A stretch of DNA of 64,000 bases from Rosistilla ulvae. GTDB taxonomy: Bacteria; Planctomycetota; Planctomycetia; Pirellulales; Pirellulaceae. Positions 1 to 7,260 of this stretch are shown in pieces. The position numbers and the translations under genes were made by a program. The stretch is taken from positions 3,783,798-3,847,797 of the forward strand of contig NZ_CP036261.1 of assembly GCF_007741475.1 (NCBI RefSeq). Reading direction: 5' to 3'. The notes under the pieces are model-generated. The model saw nothing but the letters and a program-made list of their open reading frames with translations. It did not search any database and had not been told where the DNA came from. Position 1 is the stretch's first letter. Every line of letters begins with the position of its first letter.

Positions 1-366
1 TGTATTAGACGCTGCACGTGGACACCTCACCTTTACAGGCCACTGCGAGCGCTCGATCGCGCCATCCGTTGCCAGCGTAGGGAAAGCAACATCGACAGCA
101 CCGATCGATGCACATTATCCTACAATACGAATCAAATCGCCATCCGAACGGGTGATGCATGAGGCGAGTGTAAGTAAAATTATCATCTCGCGTCCAATGC
201 GTTTATTGCAACGACAGTCGTACTGGCGTCGTGCGTTCCCGTGACGCGAGCGGTCGACCGATGGCGGATAAGATCTGCCCGTTAACAGAACGCGTCGACC
301 GGCGGATATCGCCGCGCGACGCTGTTGGAAGTCCCCCCTCTGAATATCGATTTTCGAGAACCAAGT
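1..366. other. Left edge, no supported gene
   Basis: No convincing complete gene is visible. One plus-strand frame is open from base 2 to the stop at 239-241 and could be the tail of a gene entering from the left, but its amino-acid make-up gives no recognisable family and nothing confirms it. The rest is the leader of the exported protein starting at 367. Confidence 0.4.
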
Positions 367-1524
367 ATGATCACCCTTCGATGTGCACTGATTGGAATCC
401 TGGTCACCAGCGGGTTGACCGCGCACGCCGAAACATGGACCACGCTCAACGGGCAGCAATTTGAAGCCACGTTCCGCGGGATGTGGGGCAAGGCGGCGAT
501 CTTCGAACGCGCCGACGGACGCCGCGCTGCGATTACGTTGTTGAACATGAATGCTGAAAGTCGCATTCGACTGCAGAAGTTGAGCGAAGAGGTTGACGCG
601 CGACGAAGCCAACGGGTCGCCGACCTGCAACAAGCCGCCGATGCAGCGCAGATGGCTGCAGCCGCAGTTCCGGCAGCGGAAGGGACCGCAACATCGCTGC
701 CGCCGGTCGTTGAATATCAACCGATGGCCGACGCGATGGATCTGAAGTCGACCATCTCGCATCTATTAGACCAGTCGTCCAGTGGCCATCTTCGCGTCTA
801 TTGGGACGCGTTACCAGCCAGTTACCAACGCGACATCGATCAGATGCGCACCGATCTAACTGGAAAGATCCCGGCCTCGCAGTGGGATGCGCGCATCGAT
901 CTACTGGCGAAAGTAGCTCGAGTCCTTCAAGAAAAGCAATCGCTGCTGATGGGCAGTTCGATGCTTGCCTCATTCCCGGCACCGATGAAGGACTCCGTTC
1001 GAGATGGTCTCTCACCATTGGTCGACCAATTGGCGACCATCATGCAGCAGGGGCAGCTCTCGCACGAAAAGGTCAGCCAGACCGAATTGGCGACTCTCAT
1101 CGCGGAGCTATCGCCCGAACTGGCCGGCCCGATGCGGAAGCTGTTGGAGGCGACCCGAGGTATGTCCCCCGTCGCACCCAACATCGAACGAATGCAAATC
1201 GAACAGACCGACGACTCTCACGGAACCGTCAAGGATCCGGCGGTTGACCACAACAGCACCTGGACGAAAGTGGAGCAGCGTTGGATCTCCGATAGCGTCG
1301 CAGACGACTGGACCAACAACCTGCAAGCGACCGGCCAGCAGTTCGAATCGTTCTTTGGGGAGGAGTCGAACGCCAAGGCGGCCCAAATTGGAACCGTTGT
1401 CGACGGATTGCTCGCAGCGCAAGATCAACAATCATTCGACGCGGTCATCTTCCAAGTCGTCTTGCAGATGGGGCCCATGCTGAAGCAATTTGGCGTCGCC
1501 CCGGGAATGCCCGGCGGATTGTAA
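367..1524 (+). CDS. Exported SHD1-domain protein
   Basis: 385 residues from the ATG at 367. This start is preferred to an in-frame upstream ATG at 325 because it places a good signal peptide (MITLRCALIGILVTSGLTAHA) at the N-terminus. Residues about 21-75 read W-T-x-L-N-G-Q-x-F-E-A, then a later AAIFERADGRRAAITLLNM, matching the SLA1 homology domain 1 fold that planctomycetes attach to many secreted proteins. An Ala/Gln-rich helical stretch follows (about 75-120), then a mostly helical C-terminal part with no family I recognise. SHD1 is a small beta domain thought to bind peptides or act as a structural module; no enzyme activity is suggested. The ribosome binding site is weak. Confidence 0.75.
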   Translation: MITLRCALIGILVTSGLTAHAETWTTLNGQQFEATFRGMWGKAAIFERADGRRAAITLLNMNAESRIRLQKLSEEVDARRSQRVADLQQAADAAQMAAAAVPAAEGTATSLPPVVEYQPMADAMDLKSTISHLLDQSSSGHLRVYWDALPASYQRDIDQMRTDLTGKIPASQWDARIDLLAKVARVLQEKQSLLMGSSMLASFPAPMKDSVRDGLSPLVDQLATIMQQGQLSHEKVSQTELATLIAELSPELAGPMRKLLEATRGMSPVAPNIERMQIEQTDDSHGTVKDPAVDHNSTWTKVEQRWISDSVADDWTNNLQATGQQFESFFGEESNAKAAQIGTVVDGLLAAQDQQSFDAVIFQVVLQMGPMLKQFGVAPGMPGGL

Positions 1525-1647
1525 ACCATCGCAGCAGCGATGGAGATGACGAATGACGCAGTAGTCTCTTGCCTAATAGTGCTCGATACAGGCAGGGCAT
1601 ACCGCTCGCCGACGAACGGTATCTTGCAGGCCCCCGGCCCACTACGA

Positions 1648-1824
1648 CTACCATGCGCGGAACAGCGCGAATACTGCGACTCCCAGCACCAGCACGACCA
1701 TGAACGTGAGTGCCGGGACCAGGAACACAGCCCCCGGCGACTTCTTGTCGAACGGCGGATCGTGAGGCTTCTGCTTCGCTGGGGTTTTAGACCGGTGGGT
1801 CGAATCGTGTGTGGAACTGCTCAT
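1648..1824 (-). CDS. Small single-helix membrane protein downstream of dps
   Basis: A 58-residue protein, too short for usual gene-length cut-offs. It begins MSSSTHDSTHRSKTPAKQKP, a polar basic N-terminus, and ends in one hydrophobic helix, about residues 32-55 (AVFLVPALTFMVVLVLGVAV), closing with FRAW. The start is backed by a strong Shine-Dalgarno sequence (AGGAG, 8 bases before the ATG at 1824). It lies 52 bases downstream of dps on the same strand, so it is probably cotranscribed. N-terminus in the cytoplasm and a membrane tail anchor is the simplest topology. No family recognised. I call it real because of the combination of ribosome binding site, clean helix and operon position. Confidence 0.7.
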   Translation of the reverse strand: MSSSTHDSTHRSKTPAKQKPHDPPFDKKSPGAVFLVPALTFMVVLVLGVAVFALFRAW

Positions 1825-1876
1825 CGTACTTCTCCTGAGTTTGCAAAAAGGGGATACTTCGACGCGTGGAATGCGA

Positions 1877-2452
1877 TTAGCTGTTTTCCAGCGGAACCGG
1901 TGCGAGGTGCTCCGCGATGAACCAAGCTTGAAACTCGTTGACTCGCAACACGTCCCCGACGACCATGTCCTCGGTCCCTAGATCACCTCGCTCGCCAATC
2001 GCCTTGGCGATGAAGCGGCAGTAGGTGCAGATCGTCTCATGCGCTTGCAGAAGCCGGGTCAGTTGATCGGTCAACGCCTCGCGCCCCCGCGGCGGGTGGG
2101 CGATCTGCGATTTCTCCGCCACGTCAGCTGGCATTCCACGGGCCGCGCCGCCGAGCACCTGGATGCGTTCGGCAACCGTGTCGACGATCTCCACCTGTTC
2201 CCCGTAGTGTCGATCCAACAGCAGATGGATCTGATAAAAGGTTGGGCCCGCCACCTGCCAGTGATGCTTCTTATACATGTCTTTCAACATGATGCTGTCA
2301 GCCAACAGTTGATTCAATTGATAGACGGTCTTCTCACGATCTTCGCGGGGCAGCCCGATTGGGATATCGATCAGATCCTCGCTCTGTCGGACCTCGGTTT
2401 CGACTCGGCTCAGTTGCGGGCTCACGTCGATTGGTTCAGTTGTTGTCGCCAT
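1877..2452 (-). CDS. dps: Dps-family ferritin-like DNA-protection protein
   Basis: 191 residues from the ATG at 2452, chosen over a longer frame because GAGGAC precedes it. Dps proteins form a 12-subunit shell that oxidises Fe(II) with peroxide and stores the iron, protecting DNA in stress or stationary phase. The ferroxidase ligands are complete: H64, H76, D80, D91 and E95 have exactly the spacing (12, 4, 11, 4) of the Listeria Dps site. The sequence around them (KKHHWQVAGPTFYQIHLLLD) is typical. The N-terminal extension of about 40 residues is longer than in minimal Dps proteins. A sigma-54-like site lies about 120 bases upstream, and the 58-residue membrane protein gene follows. Confidence 0.93.
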   Translation of the reverse strand: MATTTEPIDVSPQLSRVETEVRQSEDLIDIPIGLPREDREKTVYQLNQLLADSIMLKDMYKKHHWQVAGPTFYQIHLLLDRHYGEQVEIVDTVAERIQVLGGAARGMPADVAEKSQIAHPPRGREALTDQLTRLLQAHETICTYCRFIAKAIGERGDLGTEDMVVGDVLRVNEFQAWFIAEHLAPVPLENS

Positions 2453-2571
2453 TGATTTGTCCTCGAAGTTCGGGGCTTGAATGCGTCGTTGCTGGGAGTG
2501 ATCTCCACATCCGCAATATGGAGTTGGCTCCACTTTCGTGGATCGTTTTCCGTACGACTTCGAGTAGCGAC

Positions 2572-2587
2572 GCAAACCATGGGCCAA
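2572..2587 (-). promoter_or_regulatory. Sigma-54-like (-24/-12) promoter for dps
   Basis: On the minus strand this reads TTGGCCCATGGTTTGC. It has the invariant GG and GC of sigma-54 promoters separated by exactly 10 bases, with TTGGC at -24 and TTGC at -12. Predicted transcription would start about 2560, giving a leader of about 108 bases before dps. The same TTGGC-N8-TGC layout occurs before csbD and before the CsbD-DUF883 gene, which raises confidence above that of a lone match. Confidence 0.5.
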
Positions 2588-2809
2588 AGGCTTGATCGCT
2601 GCACGGACTGCAAGGCGATCGAATTTTCACCGACGTATTGATCGGTGATCGATCAACCGCGATGCGCGTTTGCAAACCACACCGTCCACGCTTTCGACCC
2701 GCCGACCGACGCCACGCCGATCCAAGAAGTCACCCAGCATCGAAGCAGTCAACCGTTTTCCAACTTGCGGCGCCGACGGTGATCAAGTTGTTGTGTTCGA
2801 GCTCAACAT

Positions 2810-2825
2810 TTGGCACGTTCTGTGC
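2810..2825 (+). promoter_or_regulatory. Sigma-54-like (-24/-12) promoter for csbD
   Basis: The site reads TTGGCACGTTCTGTGC. The -24 half matches the consensus TTGGCACG fully; the -12 half is GTGC instead of TTGC. GG and GC are 10 bases apart. The site ends 125 bases before the csbD start codon. Sigma-54 promoters need an activator ATPase; one such protein without a sensor domain is encoded at 54206-55291, but no link is shown. Confidence 0.5.
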
Positions 2826-2950
2826 GTTAGTCCCAACCGTGGTCGCGAAACGACTCACAGCAACCAAAGCAACATCGAAACAGCGGGGCGAACAACTGTG
2901 TCGGTAATTCGCAACTGTTTCACAGAAAACGCAGACAAAGGAATCGTTCG

Positions 2951-3154
2951 ATGAACTGGGATCAAATCGAAGGCAAGTGGAAACAAGTTAAAGGCCAAGC
3001 CCGACAGAAATGGGGCGACCTAACCGACGACGACTTGGATCGAATCCATGGCAAGCGAGACGAGCTTGTTGGCACCGTCCAAGAACGGTACGGGATCGCG
3101 AAAGAAGAAGCGGAGAAGCAGGTGCGAGAATTCGAAGGCTCCTGTAACTGTTAG
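2951..3154 (+). CDS. CsbD family stress protein
   Basis: 67 residues, the normal size of a CsbD protein. It begins MNWDQIEGKWKQVKGQARQK and contains WGDLTDDDLDRIHGKRDELVG, the core CsbD pattern (W-x-x-I-x-G-x-W, then W-x-x-L-T-D-D-D). CsbD proteins are small soluble helical proteins induced in general stress; their molecular role is not known. AGGA lies 10 bases before the ATG. The protein ends in CNC, a cysteine pair unusual for the family. The PRC-barrel gene follows after 80 bases on the same strand. A sigma-54-like site is upstream. Confidence 0.92.
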   Translation: MNWDQIEGKWKQVKGQARQKWGDLTDDDLDRIHGKRDELVGTVQERYGIAKEEAEKQVREFEGSCNC

Positions 3155-3234
3155 ATCAACAAGGCGTTTGAGTGCGTGCAGACTCAAGCGTTGCAGTCAC
3201 GATTTTCAACAAATTCCAATCGTAGGAGAACACA

Positions 3235-3804
3235 ATGAAACGTCTCATCAACATCGCAGCAGCCATTGCGATCGTATCGTCTGTTGGACTACTGAGTGCC
3301 TCGGCGGACGATTCGCAGACCAAAAGAAAACATCTTGGACAACTGGACGAGAAGCTGACCGGAGCCAACATCCGCGTTAGTCAGTTGATCGGCATGGATA
3401 TCCAGAATGATCGCGGCGAGGATGTCGGGGAAATCAACGACATCGTCCTCGATACAACAACCGGAGAAATCAAATACGCAGCCGTCACCTACGGCGGGTT
3501 TCTTGGCCTCGGCGACAAATTGTTTGCAGTCCCATTTGACGCATTCCAGGTTCAACAAAATCCGGACGATCCCGACGATAAGGGCGACCTCGTTTTCGTC
3601 CTGAACGTCACCCAAAAGCAGATGGAAGGGGCGGTCGGATTCGACCAAGATCACTGGCCCAACTTTGCTGACAAGAACTTTATTCGCGATATCGAAAAAC
3701 GATATCAGATCAATCGCCGCGATCGAAAATCCCGCGGTGGCGTCGACGTGAACGTCGATCGTAATGGGGTCGACATCAACGTGGGCGGCGACCGAGACCG
3801 TTAA
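3235..3804 (+). CDS. Exported PRC-barrel domain protein
   Basis: 189 residues with a signal peptide (about 1-24, cleavage near SASA-DD). AGGAG precedes the ATG. Residues about 42-115 form a PRC-barrel: VSQLIGMDIQNDRGEDVGEI, then DIVLDTTTGEIKYAAVTYGG and a segment ending LFAVPFDAF. PRC-barrels are small beta domains that bind RNA, metals or protein partners; secreted versions are frequent in stress clusters and have unknown roles. The C-terminal tail is a charged, low-complexity D-V-N-V-D-R repeat rich in Asp, Arg and Gly. It probably shares a transcript with csbD, 80 bases upstream. Confidence 0.88.
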   Translation: MKRLINIAAAIAIVSSVGLLSASADDSQTKRKHLGQLDEKLTGANIRVSQLIGMDIQNDRGEDVGEINDIVLDTTTGEIKYAAVTYGGFLGLGDKLFAVPFDAFQVQQNPDDPDDKGDLVFVLNVTQKQMEGAVGFDQDHWPNFADKNFIRDIEKRYQINRRDRKSRGGVDVNVDRNGVDINVGGDRDR

Positions 3805-3813
3805 CCGCGCCGA

Positions 3814-3850
3814 CGGGGACCCACGCGTCGGTGCGATGCCGACGTCCCCG
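3814..3850 (+). terminator. Nested hairpin after the PRC-barrel gene
   Basis: Starting 10 bases after the PRC-barrel stop codon, CGGGGA (3814-3819) pairs with TCCCCG (3845-3850), enclosing a second perfect stem CGTCGG (3826-3831) with CCGACG (3839-3844) around a 7-base loop. There is no T run after it, so it is either a factor-assisted terminator or an RNA-stabilising element at the end of the csbD-PRC transcript. Confidence 0.45.
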
Positions 3851-4042
3851 CTATCGACAACCCGAACTGCCGCGAGCCATCAACTTGGGTCGCGACAGTT
3901 TTCATGCGCCACCGGGTGTCCGGCATTGCGGCGACCGCAACTTGCCCCCCCGATCCGATCGACATGATCGGCAGGCGTCCAATCCGGTAGATGTTCAATC
4001 AACGGAGACGCTGTCGACGGCAAATTCCCTTCGATTTCACGA

Positions 4043-4058
4043 TTGGCATACGAAGTGC
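4043..4058 (+). promoter_or_regulatory. Sigma-54-like (-24/-12) promoter for the small membrane-protein operon
   Basis: The site reads TTGGCATACGAAGTGC and is followed by AT. GG and GC are separated by exactly 10 bases. It ends 75 bases before the ATG at 4133, predicting a leader of about 60 bases. It is the third copy of TTGGC-N8-TGC in a 1.5-kb stretch, each upstream of a stress gene. Confidence 0.5.
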
Positions 4059-4132
4059 ATTCATCTTCCTAACAGCGGCAATCAACCAGCCGCCCGAAAC
4101 ACAAACACCTAACCATCAACGGAGTTGTAGAA

Positions 4133-4570
4133 ATGATCACGCGCGAAGAATTGAAAGGACAATGGAACGAGGTTAAGGGTCGCCTGCAAGAACATTGGGG
4201 GCAATTGACCGACGACGACTTGAGCCGTGTCCAGGGATCGGCAGAACAATTAGTCGGTGTCGTCCAACAAAAGACAGGAGCGACGCGGCGCGAAGTGGAG
4301 GACTTCCTCTCCAACGCAGTCAATGAAAGCAACCGCATCGGCCAGCAAGTGAGCGACGCAGCTCAACAATATGCCGATGTCGCCGGCCAGTATGCAGCCG
4401 AAGCGGGAGAGTACGTGAAGGAGAACTACCGCCGCGCGGCCGATCTGGGAGGCGATTACACGGACCGTTTGGCACACACGGTTCGCACCCGACCCGCGGA
4501 ATCGCTGGCGATTGCGTTTGGGCTGGGTATTGCGGCCGGTGCGGTCTTCTTCATCAAAGGGCGTCGTTAA
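4133..4570 (+). CDS. CsbD-DUF883 (YqjD/ElaB-like) fusion protein
   Basis: 145 residues. Residues about 1-60 are a CsbD domain (MITREELKGQWNEVKGRLQE, then WGQLTDDDLSRVQGSAEQLVG), clearly related to the csbD gene 1.2 kb away. Residues about 60-115 form an amphipathic helix rich in Ala and Gln, and the end is the DUF883 signature: RTRPAESLAIAFGLGIAAG followed by VFFIKGRR, a glycine-zipper membrane helix with a basic tail. In E. coli DUF883 proteins YqjD and ElaB anchor to the inner membrane by this tail and bind ribosomes in stationary phase. The CsbD part would then sit in the cytoplasm. GGAG precedes the ATG. First gene of a tight run of five. Confidence 0.88.
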   Translation: MITREELKGQWNEVKGRLQEHWGQLTDDDLSRVQGSAEQLVGVVQQKTGATRREVEDFLSNAVNESNRIGQQVSDAAQQYADVAGQYAAEAGEYVKENYRRAADLGGDYTDRLAHTVRTRPAESLAIAFGLGIAAGAVFFIKGRR

Positions 4571-4614
4571 ACGTCGCCCCGCACCGTAGATCCCCCCGCT
4601 CCCCCCATCGATTC

Positions 4615-4638
4615 CGCTGCGGTGCGTACGCCGCAGCG
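4615..4638 (+). promoter_or_regulatory. Perfect hairpin between the first two operon genes
   Basis: CGCTGCGG (4615-4622) and CCGCAGCG (4631-4638) form a perfect 8-bp stem with an 8-base loop, in the 147-base gap after the CsbD-DUF883 gene. No T run follows. It could lower expression of the downstream genes or mark an RNA processing site. It covers a possible upstream GTG start at 4622, which argues for the later GTG at 4718 as the true start of the next gene. Confidence 0.4.
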
Positions 4639-4717
4639 TAAGGCGTTCGATAGGTCGATCCCGCTGCGGGAGCCTCGTACACGACAGCTAGTGCAGAAAT
4701 CAGGACTCAATCCAGTG

Positions 4718-5113
4718 GCAAACACACTCGCAACCCGGAAACAATCGGCGGCCATCAGGCATCAGATGCAACTGATCCGCAATGCGCTGCCGCGCGACGT
4801 CGACGCTGCTCGAGCTCAGGCGCAAGAGCTGACCGACTGGCGATACCACATGCGGAAGAATCCGTGGCCGTTCCTGGCAGTGGCATCGGTCGCCGGCTAC
4901 GCGTTGGTTCCAGCCAAGCGAGTACGGCATACGGTGACTCACCCAAATCCGGGCGCCGTACAGGCCCAACCAGCCCCGCCACGGAAGAGTCTGGTGGGAG
5001 GTGTCGCGGGTGCGTTGTTCACGCTCGCCCTGCGATCGGGAATGACTCTGGCAACGCGGCGGTTGTCGCAGGCCTTCATGTCCCCGGCGACTCCGTTTCA
5101 ACGGGCAAACTGA
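4718..5113 (+). CDS. Small membrane protein of the stress operon (YqjK/DUF3618-like position)
   Basis: 131 residues from the GTG at 4718, which has AGGA 9 bases upstream; a longer frame from a GTG at 4622 overlaps a hairpin and is less likely. The N-terminal part is charged and helical (about 1-45), then KNPWPFLAVASVAGYALVPAKR gives a single membrane segment of the DUF883/DUF3618 style, with N-P-W before it and basic residues after. A second hydrophobic stretch (SLVGGVAGALFTLALRSGM) lies near the C-terminus. No named family is certain. Gene position between a YqjD-like and a YqjE-like gene is like that of yqjK or yqjC in enterobacteria, but that comparison is inference. Confidence 0.7.
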   Translation, partial: ANTLATRKQSAAIRHQMQLIRNALPRDVDAARAQAQELTDWRYHMRKNPWPFLAVASVAGYALVPAKRVRHTVTHPNPGAVQAQPAPPRKSLVGGVAGALFTLALRSGMTLATRRLSQAFMSPATPFQRAN

Positions 5114-5142
5114 AATTCACCTTCCACCCCCAACGTACCATC

Positions 5143-5379
5143 ATGATCGCGCCAGCCAACAATCGATTCAAATCCAGTTCCGACCGACCATCGCGGCAGC
5201 AAGCCTGGGATATCGCCCATCAATCGTTAGCCGAAGAAGGATTGCTTTCGGATCAACCGCCAAGCGTGGGCAACCACATCAACAAAACGATCGGACGCTA
5301 CCCATTGCTTGCCATCGCGACCGCCACCGCGATTGGGATTGCCACGGGATGGTGGATCAAGCGGAGAGACGTCCAATAG
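5143..5379 (+). CDS. Small DUF883-tail membrane protein
   Basis: 78 residues from the ATG at 5143. The N-terminal two thirds is polar (PSRQQAWDIAHQSLAEEG), followed by a C-terminal helix, about 51-71: GRYPLLAIATATAIGIATGW, ending WIKRRDVQ. The P then glycine-spaced helix then basic end is the same layout as the DUF883 tail of the product at 4133. It starts 29 bases after the previous stop, in the same direction. No clear Shine-Dalgarno sequence precedes the ATG, so expression may depend on coupling to the upstream gene. Confidence 0.72.
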   Translation: MIAPANNRFKSSSDRPSRQQAWDIAHQSLAEEGLLSDQPPSVGNHINKTIGRYPLLAIATATAIGIATGWWIKRRDVQ

Positions 5380-5460
5380 AAGGCCCAGCGAAGTGTTGCG
5401 TCGCTCCAGCGGGAGTGCATCGGGCCAAATCACAAACAACCGTTGAAACGAAATCGAACC

Positions 5461-5964
5461 ATGACGATGAACAACCACTCCGGCTTCAGCCGCGTCGCAC
5501 GCGATCTGTTGGAGCTGTGCGAATTGCAGTTCCAATTGCTGTCGGTCGATAGCCAAGAGGCGCGACGCAAAGCGACCCGCGCGATGCAGCTGACCGTGAT
5601 AAGTATCGCGTTGGGCGGTTCGGCGCTGACAACATCGATGATCGGCTGCAGCTTCCTGGTCCACGAACTGGCTGGTTGGACCCCAGGAGCGTCCCTGGCA
5701 TCCGTTGCCGCAGCAAGCTTTGTCGTCGTCGCGGGATTGCTTTGGGCTGCGAGTCGAGCAACGGCGACGGCAACCGCCGCGCTACAAGAGACCAAGTCTG
5801 AATTCATCGAGAATTTGAAATGGCTCAAAGCCGTCCTGATCCGTCCCGAAACATCCCCTAGAAATCAATTGCGGGCCGAGTCGTTTCCGGATCGCAATCC
5901 ATCGTGCAACCCCGATGCGAACGGATCGCATCCATTCCAAAGTGCTCTCTACAACGAAAGGTGA
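5461..5964 (+). CDS. YqjE-like membrane protein (phage holin 3_6 superfamily)
   Basis: 167 residues from the ATG at 5461; a TTG 18 bases earlier is possible. The N-terminus SRVARDLLELCELQFQLLSVDSQEA is the amphipathic helix typical of YqjE/Holin-X proteins (PF07332). Two membrane helices follow, about 43-68 and 80-98, then a helical charged tail and about 40 disordered residues. Despite the family name these proteins are not known to be lytic; YqjE is a membrane partner gene of yqjD. The stop codon lies 5 bases before the next start, so translation of the two is likely coupled. Confidence 0.78.
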   Translation: MTMNNHSGFSRVARDLLELCELQFQLLSVDSQEARRKATRAMQLTVISIALGGSALTTSMIGCSFLVHELAGWTPGASLASVAAASFVVVAGLLWAASRATATATAALQETKSEFIENLKWLKAVLIRPETSPRNQLRAESFPDRNPSCNPDANGSHPFQSALYNER

Positions 5965-5969
5965 ATCGA

Positions 5970-6218
5970 ATGTCTCCATCGATACAAGAATCGCAAAACA
6001 CTCGCAACCAAACAACAAACGAAGCCGCCCGGCAGACGGCCAACCGCGTCGCTCATTCGGCAGCCGACGCGACGCAGGAGTGTGCATCCTACTACGTTGG
6101 GCAACCCGCCAAGGACTTGTTCAGTCTCGCTAAAGACTATGCCCACGACAAACCGGACATCGCCGCGTTCTGGTGCTTCGGATTGGGCGTGTTGGTTGGA
6201 TGGAAGTTGAAACCGTAG
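5970..6218 (+). CDS. Small DUF883-like tail-anchored protein
   Basis: 82 residues from the ATG at 5970, chosen because AAGGTGA lies 5 bases upstream (the TGA is the stop codon of the previous gene). The N-terminal 55 residues are polar and Gln/Ala-rich (TTNEAARQTANRVAHSAADA). The last 25 residues, PDIAAFWCFGLGVLVGWKLKP, form one glycine-rich membrane helix ending in basic residues, again the DUF883 tail pattern. It closes the five-gene operon. A 10-bp palindrome CCGCATGCGG (6229-6238) follows but is not a clear terminator. Confidence 0.75.
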   Translation: MSPSIQESQNTRNQTTNEAARQTANRVAHSAADATQECASYYVGQPAKDLFSLAKDYAHDKPDIAAFWCFGLGVLVGWKLKP

Positions 6219-6284
6219 CCCGATAGCCCCGCATGCGGAACGCATTGAACCAATGGGGAAAGCGTCGACGCGATCACGGCGATT

Positions 6285-6635
6285 TCAGGTCGCCGAACTC
6301 AGTTCTTTGACGCGAATTAGAAGGGCTTGCAGGTTGGGGGCACAGCGAGAATAGATCGCTCGCGCCTCATCGACCTGCTCGCGCCGCGCGGCGTGAAGCA
6401 GATCCTCCAACTGCGAAACCGGAGGACCTGTTTCGAACGTGCTACACATCCCTTTCAGTTTGTGCGCCGCCGAAACGATCGGGTCGACCGCGCCAGCTTC
6501 CAACTGGGCCTCCAACTCTGCAACGATTTCCGGAGCGTCCTCGGATACAATCTCCGCCATGGAAATCAAAAGCTCGACGTCCCCCGACAGGCGATTGAGC
6601 GCGCCGGCGAACCAAGATGTCTGCTCATCATTCAT
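6285..6635 (-). CDS. Orphan histidine phosphotransfer (Hpt) protein
   Basis: 116 residues from the ATG at 6635, supported by AGAGGAA upstream; a longer frame lacks support. Hpt domains carry phosphoryl groups between response regulators. The active histidine is H58 in AAHKLKGMCSTF, matching the Hpt consensus H-K-L-K-G. The protein is a lone four-helix bundle with no kinase or receiver part, and no two-component genes lie next to it, so its partners must be elsewhere. It is convergent with the membrane-protein operon. Confidence 0.85.
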   Translation of the reverse strand: MNDEQTSWFAGALNRLSGDVELLISMAEIVSEDAPEIVAELEAQLEAGAVDPIVSAAHKLKGMCSTFETGPPVSQLEDLLHAARREQVDEARAIYSRCAPNLQALLIRVKELSSAT

Positions 6636-7260
6636 TTTAGATTCCTCTTTGCGAACGAGCACCGCGGTCAAATGCCAACGCGTTTTCGATGCGGCGCCGT
6701 CCGGTCCCCTGCGTATTTGTGCGATCGGTACACGGTACAGAATCGCTCCCAAGCCCCCTCGCGCGGCGAGTTCGAAGCGTGAATCGATCCCTCGGTTTCT
6801 GTAACACGCGTAACCTAACGCCCCTACCAATTAAACTGTCGCGTATGTAGGCCAGCGCCATCACTCGATGACAGCATACAATCCTGACGTTGCCGCGCCG
6901 ACCTGCGCCGCGTCGGCTCACAGCCATCCTTAAACCTTGCCGATTCGGACGCCCAATGCCCACTGGCCCCAGTGCGTTTCGAAAAGTCAGCCACGACCCA
7001 GCCCACCACTACGGGCACGCCAGACACACCCGCACTGGGAGGACGAGCCGATAGTACTCTCGATGCACATTGCGTACCACCGTGTCTCAATCCGCCATTT
7101 CCAACGATTTTCCGGCCCAATCCATCGGTCATTCAGGACCATCGTCCCAATGACTGTTCCGTTTCCGCTGTATAGCATCTAACATGAACGGCTAAGGTAC
7201 ATTGTGGTGGCTCGCCCTTATTCACCCGGTTGATCTGGTCAAACAGGAGAGGAGATATCG
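6636..7260. other. Spacer between hpt and the kinase gene
   Basis: About 625 bases between divergent genes. No supported gene. On the minus strand near 6795-6840 a stretch reading GTTTAATTGGTAGGGGC looks like a tRNA D-arm, but no acceptor or T-stem pairs, so it is not called. A strong AGGAG for the kinase gene is at the right end. Confidence 0.45.

Larger units (their letters stand above)
2453..2950. other. Divergent spacer between dps and csbD
   Basis: About 500 bases between the divergent dps and csbD genes. No coding region is supported. It holds two promoter-like sites listed separately (minus strand 2572-2587, plus strand 2810-2825) and a 7-bp inverted repeat TTGATCG/CGATCAA with a 5-base loop at 2638-2656. 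The inverted repeat sits between the two promoters and could be an operator, but that is speculation. Confidence 0.5.
3805..4132. other. Spacer before the CsbD-DUF883 operon
   Basis: About 330 bases without a supported gene. It contains the nested hairpin at its left end and a sigma-54-like site at 4043-4058. GGAG for the next gene lies at its right end. Nothing else is recognised. Confidence 0.5.

Noticed and set aside
6780-6860. tRNA-like sequence on the minus strand (GTTTAATTGGTAG with a nearby ATCGATTC)
   Set aside because: It resembles a D-arm and T-loop but no acceptor, anticodon or T-stem pairing could be made, so it is at most a decayed tRNA and probably chance.
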